Part shown: one piece after another, positions 18,168 through 25,567 of the stretch
Numbering within the stretch: the first letter of the stretch is position 1
Layout: the number at the start of each line of letters is the position of its first letter
The notes under the pieces: generated by a model
The model's database searches: none
The model's input: only the letters and a program-made list of their open reading frames with translations
Told to the model about the DNA's origin: nothing
DNA from: Moritella yayanosii
Lineage (GTDB): Bacteria > Pseudomonadota > Gammaproteobacteria > Enterobacterales > Moritellaceae
Assembly (NCBI RefSeq): GCF_900465055.1
Contig: NZ_LS483250.1
Coordinates: 1,054,001 to 1,118,000 of the forward strand
Length of the DNA: 64,000 nt
Reading direction: 5' to 3'
Made by a program: the position numbers and the translations under genes

Positions 18168-19145
18168 TTAGCCACCAATAGACGCAAGATGAGGAGTGTT
18201 TGCAGTAATACCTTGCTGAAGAAAATGAGTCGACTTCTTATCCGACATATGTTCAATCACCCGCGCAATCAGTGCTGGTTGTTGACTGTCTTCTTGTAGT
18301 AAGTCGCGTAATTCAACACCTTCTTCACCAAACAGACATAAATGTAACCGCCCTTTAGTCGAAACGCGTAAACGATTACAAGTTGAACAAAAATCTTTTT
18401 CGTACGGCATAATTAAGCCTATTTCGCCAACATAATCTGGATGAACGAATACTTGTGCAGGACCGTCCGCCTTGCCTCTGACTTTACTGACCCAACCTTG
18501 CCGCTTTAATTTATCACGAATACTGACACCAGATACGTGGTGTTTATCAAATAATGCCTGATTATCACCCGTTTGCATAAGTTCAATAAAGCGTAATTGA
18601 ATTGGTTTCGTTTTGATCCAATTCAAAAAGTCCTCCAGTTCAATATCATTCAAATTGCGCATTAATACGGTGTTAACTTTAACGGTTTCAAAGCCGGCAG
18701 TAAAAGCCGCGTCAAGGCCAGCCATGACTTTATGGAACATATTTTTACCGGTAATTTGACGAAACATACGCGGATCAAGGCTATCAATACTGATATTTAA
18801 CGCATCCAATCCTGCATCACGCCATTCTTGAGCGTGCTTTTCAAGACTAAATCCATTTGTGGTTGTCGCCACTTTATTGATTTTTGGGATCGCGGCGATG
18901 TCCGAAATTATATCCGTGAAGTCTTTTCTTAACGAGGGTTCACCACCAGTAATGCGGACCTTTTCAGTACCCATTTCAGCAAACCCTGTCACGATACGTC
19001 GTAATTCATTACGCTCTAGAAATTCAGGTTTGCCTTCGGCTTTATAACCATCCGGTAGGCAGTAGTTACATTTGAAATTACAGACGTCTGTAATTGATAA
19101 GCGTAAATAATAAAATTTACGCGAAAACTGATCTTGAAGTTGCAT
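18168..19145 (-). CDS. moaA: GTP 3',8-cyclase MoaA
   Basis: A radical SAM enzyme for the first step of molybdenum cofactor synthesis, GTP to 3',8-cyclo-GTP. The N-terminal cluster CNFKCNYC (Cys 22, 26, 29 from the chosen start), [11 protein letters not shown], and the second C-terminal cluster with [10 protein letters not shown] are present. The protein ends ASIGG with the essential Gly-Gly. ATG 19145 is preferred: GGAAAGG lies upstream and [20 protein letters not shown] matches the family start. An 11-residue extension to 19178 is possible. It is separated from moaBCDE by the nap operon. Confidence 0.96.
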   Translation of the reverse strand: MQLQDQFSRKFYYLRLSITDVCNFKCNYCLPDGYKAEGKPEFLERNELRRIVTGFAEMGTEKVRITGGEPSLRKDFTDIISDIAAIPKINKVATTTNGFSLEKHAQEWRDAGLDALNISIDSLDPRMFRQITGKNMFHKVMAGLDAAFTAGFETVKVNTVLMRNLNDIELEDFLNWIKTKPIQLRFIELMQTGDNQALFDKHHVSGVSIRDKLKRQGWVSKVRGKADGPAQVFVHPDYVGEIGLIMPYEKDFCSTCNRLRVSTKGRLHLCLFGEEGVELRDLLQEDSQQPALIARVIEHMSDKKSTHFLQQGITANTPHLASIGG

Positions 19146-19268
19146 AAACACCTTTCCAAATACGGGAGGCCTAATCATTTCTGATTAAACCCTTATAGCA
19201 ATTTAAAATGCTATGAGTCCTTAAGATCATATTTAATTTTATAAATTTAGATCGTTAAGGATCGGAGT

Positions 19269-19282
19269 TTGATTAATATTAA
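19269..19282. promoter_or_regulatory. Fnr-like site between moaA and narQ
   Basis: TTGATTAATATTAA matches TTGAT-N4-ATCAA at 9 of 10 defined bases. It sits in the 293-bp gap between the divergent moaA and narQ starts. A further imperfect inverted repeat (CCTTAAGATC at 19219 and GATCGTTAAGG at 19250) lies nearer moaA. Confidence 0.45.
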
Positions 19283-19438
19283 TTTTTATGGTTGCTAAAC
19301 TTAAACTATTTTTTAGTAAACTTAAAGGAATAGGCCAAAGTAATTGTAGTGGAAAATGATAAATCATTGATCGAAATTAAATTGCCCTGTAAATTATAGA
19401 CCTATTCACGGCTTAATTAATCAAATAGAAAAAACTCT

Positions 19439-21157
19439 ATGATAAAAAATATAATCCCTTCCCATCAGTCTATTATTATTTTAATCGGCCGTGGTATGTT
19501 TAGTATATTAGCGCTGGCCTCAATGCTAACCTTTATTTCCTTAGTGGCGTTATCACTCAGCCTTTCAGATGCATCATCGATCAATAAAGCGGGTGCATTA
19601 AGAATGCAAAGCTATCAAATTGCTTATAATTTGTCCCGTAATGACTCTGAAGCAATGCGTCAGGGTCATATTGATACTTTTAATCAATCCCTTGCACATA
19701 TTAAAAACAATATTGTCGATAATTGGGATATCACTTCCAAATTAAAACAAGAATTTATGATAGTTGAGACCCAATGGCAAAAACAATCAGACATTCTCTA
19801 TAGTGATAATCCTAAGCAATTTTTACTGTATGTTGATGAATTTGTATCCAAAATTGATACCTTTGTCCAAAACCTACAAAACCACTCTGAATATAAAGTT
19901 AAAATTATCACCCTTATTAAAGGACTGGGTATCGGTCTAATTTTTGCGGTCTGCATAATTACGATTCGTTTGATGCAAGTGCAGGTATTAAAACCATTAC
20001 AACAGATATTTGCTGCATCTAATCGTATTAGGAAAGGTGAGTTTGATGTCTCGTTTGATTTTTTTTATGAAAATGAAATAGGATCATTAGCGAGTAACAT
20101 TTCGCATATGGCTAATGATTTAAACCAACTATACAGTACGCTAGAACAACAGGTAGATGCTAAAACAAAGCAGTTGAAAGAAGCAAAAGATAAAATTAAT
20201 TTTTTATATACAACATCGCAAAAATTACATGTTACTCACCTCAATGCAGACATGCTCGAGCAAACATTGCAGAGTGTCTCAGAGCTTAATGGCCTTAGTT
20301 TTTATAATCTTATACTAACGGGCTCAGAAGTTGAGACAATTTATCTCAATGCGGGTGCCGATAACGGTGAGCAAACAATCGATTTAAAATTAGAACTCGA
20401 AGAACAATCCTTTGGTACGTTAACCGTGCTAAAACGTGAAGCCAATGATCAAGAACACTTACGCAGTTATTGTCGTATTATTTCGCTAGCACAGCATCGT
20501 TCTCAAAGTAATTTAGAAGCACAACGCTCATTATTGATGGAAGAACGCGCCGTTATTGCCCGTGAATTACACGACTCACTCGCACAAGCCCTTTCATACT
20601 TAAAAATACAAGTTACCTTATTGAAGCATCATTTAAAAAATCAAGAAGTAACGCCAACCACGAATGAAATTGTGGAAGAAATCGATGTCAACCTAAGAAT
20701 ATCTTATACACAACTGAGAGAATTATTAAATACATTTCGTTTGGCACTTGATGATGCGAACCTTTCTGAAGCCATTTCAATCATGCTCGCACAACTACGC
20801 CAACGCACAAAATCAAAAATTCATCTAATCTACGAATTAGAAGAACATTTATTTAAACCCAACCAACACATACATATATTACAAATAATTAGAGAAGCTG
20901 TACTAAATTCCATCAAACATGCGAATTCAAACGAAATAATGATTGACTGTGGCACGAATAAAAATGGTACTATTGAAGTATCTATTTCGGATGATGGTGA
21001 CGGCATACCTGCCGATCCAACTAAATCCAACCATTATGGCTTAACTATAATGGGTGAACGCGCTTCAAAACTAGGTGCTAAGCTAGAAATTAAAAACAAT
21101 ATAATAAAAGGCACCTTGGTATTACTTACCTTCGATAGGAAAAACAAACATGCTTGA
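19439..21157 (+). CDS. narQ: Nitrate/nitrite sensor histidine kinase NarQ
   Basis: A 572-residue inner-membrane sensor for periplasmic nitrate that phosphorylates NarP. TM1 is about residues 11-42, followed at once by the nitrate-binding P-box NKAGALRMQSYQ (49-60). TM2 is about 156-179, HAMP about 180-235, then a coiled signalling linker. The HisKA_3 H-box is ERAVIARELHDS with phospho-His 378, and the HATPase carries DDGDGIP and YGLTIMGERA. Length and cysteine-poor linker fit NarQ rather than NarX. It overlaps narP by 8 nt. Confidence 0.92.
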   Translation: MIKNIIPSHQSIIILIGRGMFSILALASMLTFISLVALSLSLSDASSINKAGALRMQSYQIAYNLSRNDSEAMRQGHIDTFNQSLAHIKNNIVDNWDITSKLKQEFMIVETQWQKQSDILYSDNPKQFLLYVDEFVSKIDTFVQNLQNHSEYKVKIITLIKGLGIGLIFAVCIITIRLMQVQVLKPLQQIFAASNRIRKGEFDVSFDFFYENEIGSLASNISHMANDLNQLYSTLEQQVDAKTKQLKEAKDKINFLYTTSQKLHVTHLNADMLEQTLQSVSELNGLSFYNLILTGSEVETIYLNAGADNGEQTIDLKLELEEQSFGTLTVLKREANDQEHLRSYCRIISLAQHRSQSNLEAQRSLLMEERAVIARELHDSLAQALSYLKIQVTLLKHHLKNQEVTPTTNEIVEEIDVNLRISYTQLRELLNTFRLALDDANLSEAISIMLAQLRQRTKSKIHLIYELEEHLFKPNQHIHILQIIREAVLNSIKHANSNEIMIDCGTNKNGTIEVSISDDGDGIPADPTKSNHYGLTIMGERASKLGAKLEIKNNIIKGTLVLLTFDRKNKHA

Positions 21158-21797
21158 CAATAGTTACACAATTTTAGTTGTTGATGATCATCCGCTAATG
21201 CGTAAAGGGATCGTTCAACTGCTTACATTAGAAGAAAAATTTAATGTGATTGGTGAAGCCAGCGATGGCGTTGAAGCGATCACGCTTGCCAAACAACATG
21301 AACCAGACCTTGTATTACTCGATTTAAACATGAAAGGTATGTCAGGCTTAGATACCTTAAAAGCACTTCGCGCAGAAGAGTTAAGCTCTCGCGTTGTTAT
21401 TTTAACGGTTTCTGATAACAAACAAGACGTGATAAAATTAATCAATGCGGGCGCAGATGGCTACTTATTGAAAGATTCAGAACCTGATGTGCTACTAAAG
21501 CAATTACAAGATGTATTATCTGGGCAACAAGCACTTTCAGAAAGTCTCGTTGGTTATTTAGATTGCCTACATGAAGATAACAATTTTGAAGAAAAGCTAG
21601 CGAAGCTAACTAAACGTGAAAACCAAATTTTACTTGAAATTTCAAAAGGCTATAGCAACAAACATGTTGCAAGTAATCTACATATTTCAGAAGGTACAGT
21701 GAAGGTTCACGTTAAGAGTTTATTAAAGAAACTAGAAGCAAGTTCACGTGTTGAAGCTGCTGTTATGTATCTTGAATTTAATCAAACTAGCGCGTAA
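21150..21797 (+). CDS. narP: Nitrate/nitrite response regulator NarP
   Basis: A 215-residue NarL/FixJ-family regulator. Receiver: the acidic pair VVDDHP (about 10-15), phospho-acceptor Asp 58 in LLDLNMKGMSG and Lys 108. LuxR-type helix-turn-helix at about residues 150-205 with ISEGTVKVHVKSLLKKL. The coupling with narQ and the NarP-type 7-2-7 site at the nap promoter make NarP likelier than NarL, which also binds other site layouts. Confidence 0.92.
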   Translation: MLDNSYTILVVDDHPLMRKGIVQLLTLEEKFNVIGEASDGVEAITLAKQHEPDLVLLDLNMKGMSGLDTLKALRAEELSSRVVILTVSDNKQDVIKLINAGADGYLLKDSEPDVLLKQLQDVLSGQQALSESLVGYLDCLHEDNNFEEKLAKLTKRENQILLEISKGYSNKHVASNLHISEGTVKVHVKSLLKKLEASSRVEAAVMYLEFNQTSA

Positions 21798-21803
21798 TCA
21801 AAT

Positions 21804-21853
21804 AATAGAAGTAAAAAATATAGACCTCATTATATTTTTACTTCTATTTTTCA
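21804..21853 (+). terminator. narQP terminator
   Basis: AATAGAAGTAAAAA(A)TATA pairs with TATATTTTTACTTCTATT with one bulged base. Stem arms are 21804-21820 and about 21831-21848, then TTTTTC. It lies 6 bp after the narP stop. Confidence 0.75.
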
Positions 21854-21940
21854 ATTCAATTTAAAAATCCAAGATGCAGAGTACTTAAACAAGACTATTA
21901 TTAGCTATACTTCCAATGACGAATGGCTCACTCTTGCAAT

Positions 21941-21957
21941 ATACCCAAGCTACCTCA
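21941..21957. repeat. Half copy of the dispersed palindromic repeat
   Basis: ATACCCAAGCTACCTCA matches the left arm of the elements at 2598 and 8322 with one change, but no right arm is found nearby. It lies between narP and the yvcK-like gene. Confidence 0.5.
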
Positions 21958-22093
21958 TACTGCCCAATCACTCAAAATAGTTCATTCTTTTAAAAGGTTG
22001 CTTGTTAAGTAAACAAATCAAGATAACGTCGTACCAAAATGTTTATTTTAAAGATATGATGACGATATAATTCACTTACGTTTGATTCATCAT

Positions 22094-23005
22094 ATGTTGC
22101 AAACATCACTTTCTGACCTCGATAAAGTTGTTGCTATTGGCGGTGGTCACGGACTAGGCCGAGTGCTTTCTTCACTTTCATTTTTAGGTCCAAGATTGAC
22201 TGGTATTGTGACCACCACCGATAATGGCGGCTCGACAGGTCGACTTAGGCACTCTGAGAATTGTATCGCTTGGGGCGATCTCCGCAATTGTATCAATCAG
22301 TTAGTCACTCAACCTGATATTGGTTCTTTATTGTTTGAATATCGTTTTCAAAACGAAGGTGAATTAAAAAACCATAACCTAGGCAATCTAATGTTAGTCG
22401 CTTTAGATAACCTCTGCGTACGCCCACTAGACGCTGTTAATCTCATTCGTAATATGTTACATGTAGAATGCCAACTTATCCCAATGTCAGAACAGCCTAG
22501 TGATTTAATCGCTGTTACACCTTGTGGTAACAACGTTCATGGGGAGGTGTCAGTGGATAAAATGCATGAATTCCCCAATCATTTAACCGTTCAACCTAAT
22601 GTTGCTGCAACATTAGAGGCCGTACAGGCCATTGAGAAAGCTGAATTGATATTATTGGGACCAGGCTCATTTCTAACCAGTATCATGCCACCACTGTTGC
22701 TTAACGATATACAACAAGCCTTACGCAGAACAAATGCAAAAGTGATTTTCCTAGGTAACTTAAAGCATGAGATAGGACCAGCATCAACAATCTCGTTACA
22801 AGAACGCTTACAATGGTGCGAAAATACGCTAGGTTTTCCACTCATTCATGCCGTAATACAAGATATAGATAAACAATCAGCGTTGACTTACCCTACCTAT
22901 GTTCACGACTTACGTGAAGACGTTAATAAAAACTATCACGACCGGGTAAAATTAAAAGAGGCTATTGAATCGGTTGTTAATCACATCTTAACGCCAGTGC
23001 GTTAA
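22094..23005 (+). CDS. YvcK/YbhK family protein (gluconeogenesis factor-like)
   Basis: A protein of about 303 residues of the CofD-like/YvcK family, linked in other bacteria to cell-shape and carbon-flux control. It is identified by VVAIGGGHGLGRVLSSL (glycine-rich nucleotide site), TTTDNGGSTGRLR, GDLRNC and LLGPGSFLTSIMPPLL. In E. coli ybhK neighbours moaA, so the place beside the moa/nar block agrees. ATG 22094 is likely; an upstream TTG at 22082 adds four residues, and neither has a clear ribosome-binding site. Its last 29 bp overlap the convergent HPt gene. Confidence 0.88.
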   Translation: MLQTSLSDLDKVVAIGGGHGLGRVLSSLSFLGPRLTGIVTTTDNGGSTGRLRHSENCIAWGDLRNCINQLVTQPDIGSLLFEYRFQNEGELKNHNLGNLMLVALDNLCVRPLDAVNLIRNMLHVECQLIPMSEQPSDLIAVTPCGNNVHGEVSVDKMHEFPNHLTVQPNVAATLEAVQAIEKAELILLGPGSFLTSIMPPLLLNDIQQALRRTNAKVIFLGNLKHEIGPASTISLQERLQWCENTLGFPLIHAVIQDIDKQSALTYPTYVHDLREDVNKNYHDRVKLKEAIESVVNHILTPVR

Positions 23006-23321
23006 TTGCATCTTGTAGACTACTAATTAATAATGGTAATTTCATTTGTACTTCACCCGTACTATTTGATTTTGCCATCACCTCTAATTCTTCAGCATGT
23101 TGCTGCACGATTAACGCACCATACGTACCCGCACTACTTTTTATGCTGTGGCAACTCTGCGCAACTTTATTATTATCGATATTCACCATTAAATGTTGTA
23201 AGTCTGATATTCGTTCTGTTGTTTCTTCATTAAACACAGCAACTAACGCTGGTAACATGTCTTCGCCCACATCAACGAGTAATTGAGAGAATACTGATTC
23301 ATTTATAATTGTATTTTCCAT
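22977..23321 (-). CDS. Free HPt (histidine phosphotransfer) domain protein
   Basis: A single-domain phosphotransfer protein of 114 residues. The phospho-His is His 58 in SCHSIKSSAGTYGA, the HPt signature (HxLKSSxxxxGA), in a helical bundle with no catalytic domain. Last gene of a six-gene minus-strand operon, 36 bp after the SypE-like gene. It presumably relays phosphate from a hybrid kinase elsewhere to the receiver of the SypE-like protein; that link is inference. Its 3' end overlaps the convergent yvcK-like gene by 29 bp. Confidence 0.85.
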   Translation of the reverse strand: MENTIINESVFSQLLVDVGEDMLPALVAVFNEETTERISDLQHLMVNIDNNKVAQSCHSIKSSAGTYGALIVQQHAEELEVMAKSNSTGEVQMKLPLLISSLQDAINALALRCD

Positions 23322-23357
23322 TTCACTACCTCATAGTTTGATATTTATACTTATAAC

Positions 23358-24848
23358 TTATTTAATATTTAGCTCAATGACGATTGCCGTTGCATCGTCA
23401 TTGAGTTGGTCTGGTGAAAGAGATTCAAATCGTAACCACAGTTGATCCAGAATATTCTGAGCGGTTGCTCCTTTAATGCCCGTGAGTATGCTGTCAATAC
23501 CATCACAATTTCTATCTATATTTTCAAAAATACCATCTGAATAGAAAAAAATTTTTTCATTCGGCTTTAATTGTATCGTAACAGATGAGTATTCTTCGTT
23601 TGGCAAAAGCCCTAATACAGTACCTTTACAATCAATTACGTCATAACCCGTTTTGTGTAATACGTAGGGTTGAGGATGCCCTGCGGTCGCTATTTCACAT
23701 TGGTTCCCAGTTAATTTTACAACAATACACGTTAGCATACTGCTCTCTAGCAGCTGATTTAGAAATAACCTTTTTGACAAACCCGACAGTAACTCAGTGG
23801 GCGATTTAGGTGTTGATGTGATTAAACCTTCTAAGTAGCCCATTATCGCAAAACTATGGAACTTAGCGACAGGCCCATGCCCCATAATATCACCTAAAAT
23901 AAGTAACTTACTAGTTCCATAATCATGAAAGAATACAAAATCCCCCCCACCTTCACTTGCTGATGTATGGGCTAATGAAAAATGCCAATCACCAGCCATT
24001 GATGGTAGTGTGGGTTTAAATGGCCGATTAAGTGATTCCACAACGCGTTGTTGATAATGTAGTGCAAGCTGATTAGTTCGCCGTATTACACGAGTGCAAA
24101 CTGCTAATAATGCAGTTTTAGTGATCGGTTTAATGAGATATCCATCAATAGATACCTCTGCGGCCTGCTCTTGTAAAGATACATTATCATCACCAGTTAA
24201 AAATACAAATGGCGTTAAAACCCCCTTATCAAAGGATTCAACTTTAAGCCGAAATTCAAATCCGGACATTTCAGGCATATGAATATCTGCAATAATGAGA
24301 TCACAGCCTTCGTGTTCAATGAATTTAAGCGCCAAAACAGCCTCCGAAAATATATGCACCACAAATTCATTTTGCAGAAAACTTCGATATGCACACAATA
24401 GGATTCGATCATCATCAACCACCACCACTGTTAATTTTTTTGTCTGTTCTGTTAATGGACAAATAAATTTATTAATTCCATCATTACTCACATAACTACC
24501 AGCACGGTTATTCTTTTGAATTAATGCTAACCCCATACCGCCGGTGAGTAACTGACCGTTAAATATGTCATTCACATCCACATTATAGGGATTAAACGGA
24601 TCACCACTATCGGTAACTGCAAAATACCAATTTCCTTTAACACCAGCCAGCTGAATGCGAAACCAATTAGCAGAACCTTGATTATAGAAATAAAGGTTCG
24701 AGAGGTACTCAGCTAACACTAACGTAATTCGATCAATTTCAGCTTGTTCCAGAGCGAGTTGGTGGCACAATGTAGATAACAGGCGCCGGACCTCACTAAT
24801 TGAATCAAGCTTTAATGAATATTGTTTGGCGAATAGTTGTGTTTTCAT
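23358..24848 (-). CDS. SypE-like fusion: RsbW kinase, receiver, PP2C phosphatase
   Basis: A 496-residue cytoplasmic partner-switching regulator with three domains. (1) RsbW-like HATPase at about 1-130, with the N-box E47xxxN51, VTDSGDPFNP and GGMGLALI. (2) Receiver at about 138-255, with DDD 145-147, phospho-Asp 188 in ADIHMP and Lys 240. (3) SpoIIE/PP2C phosphatase at about 280-496, with the metal aspartates in GGDF (303) and GDIMGHG (320), then YSDGIFEN and NDDATA. All key residues of the three activities are present. This domain order is that of Vibrio fischeri SypE, which phosphorylates and dephosphorylates the STAS protein SypA. Pseudomonas HsbR has another order. Translationally coupled to the upstream ATPase-like gene (TGATGA). 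Confidence 0.88.
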   Translation of the reverse strand: MKTQLFAKQYSLKLDSISEVRRLLSTLCHQLALEQAEIDRITLVLAEYLSNLYFYNQGSANWFRIQLAGVKGNWYFAVTDSGDPFNPYNVDVNDIFNGQLLTGGMGLALIQKNNRAGSYVSNDGINKFICPLTEQTKKLTVVVVDDDRILLCAYRSFLQNEFVVHIFSEAVLALKFIEHEGCDLIIADIHMPEMSGFEFRLKVESFDKGVLTPFVFLTGDDNVSLQEQAAEVSIDGYLIKPITKTALLAVCTRVIRRTNQLALHYQQRVVESLNRPFKPTLPSMAGDWHFSLAHTSASEGGGDFVFFHDYGTSKLLILGDIMGHGPVAKFHSFAIMGYLEGLITSTPKSPTELLSGLSKRLFLNQLLESSMLTCIVVKLTGNQCEIATAGHPQPYVLHKTGYDVIDCKGTVLGLLPNEEYSSVTIQLKPNEKIFFYSDGIFENIDRNCDGIDSILTGIKGATAQNILDQLWLRFESLSPDQLNDDATAIVIELNIK

Positions 24849-25567
24849 CAGCGGCCAATTTTTCCTTTTAGTATATCAATATTAGAGATTCGATTAAGTA
24901 ACCATTGTTTAAGTATCGGGAAACGTTTTAGTCGCCTACGTACTGAGTTTCTTAATTGCATATCGAGCGGTGGGCACTTAACATCATTAATAACTGCCCC
25001 AAGTAATTTCACATTATTGAGCTTAAAAATGTCAATTGTTTTTAATACGTTACTCTCGAGCGAAATACCGGGTGCGACAACCAGTAAACTCGCATCACAG
25101 CCCCTAGCAATGACTTCTCCAGGTATGTTCGAATAATTTTTCCGAGTAATAGCACATGTATCAAATATAATAAAATTATAATATTGTAGCCAAAATTTGA
25201 TCGCATTTTTGATCTTTATTTCATCTCGAAAGGTAATATTTTTATCTTGTCCACTTTCTGGAGCCGGTAAAATATCGATATTGGCCGAAAATTCAGTTAT
25301 GCGGGCTTTTTGTAAATCCGGTTCATGAAGAGACCATGATTGCTTTGTTTTAACATATTCATTAGTGATTGCGGGTTTAAATGTATTGAGATCAACAATT
25401 AGAACTTTACTCCCTGACGCTTTATGACGCCGAGCAAGCGCTAACACCAACTCAGTAGTGCCCTCCTTTCCTTGAGCACAATTTACCGCTAAAGACTTAA
25501 TATTTTCATTCATAATCAACTGATATATTTGTTCTATTTCTATGAATGTTTCCGGTAATATATTCAT
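24848..25567 (-). CDS. MinD/CpsD-like P-loop protein with degenerate Walker A
   Basis: A 239-residue protein of the tyrosine-kinase/ParA-like fold found with polysaccharide export genes. Walker A' is VLIVDLNTFKP (Asp 59 region) and Walker B is FIIFDTC (Asp 136). The P-loop reads AQGKEGTTE (residues 31-39), so the usual G-x-G-K-S/T has Gly 36 in place of the phosphate-binding Lys. There is no C-terminal tyrosine cluster and no membrane segment. It may therefore be a non-catalytic adaptor for the export protein, or bind nucleotide in an unusual way. It overlaps the SLBB gene by 4 nt. Confidence 0.75.
   Translation of the reverse strand: MNILPETFIEIEQIYQLIMNENIKSLAVNCAQGKEGTTELVLALARRHKASGSKVLIVDLNTFKPAITNEYVKTKQSWSLHEPDLQKARITEFSANIDILPAPESGQDKNITFRDEIKIKNAIKFWLQYYNFIIFDTCAITRKNYSNIPGEVIARGCDASLLVVAPGISLESNVLKTIDIFKLNNVKLLGAVINDVKCPPLDMQLRNSVRRRLKRFPILKQWLLNRISNIDILKGKIGR

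Noticed and set aside
19146-19438. Molybdenum cofactor riboswitch before moaA
   Set aside because: The leader to the chosen start is AT-rich and I could not build the conserved stems; no basis for a call.
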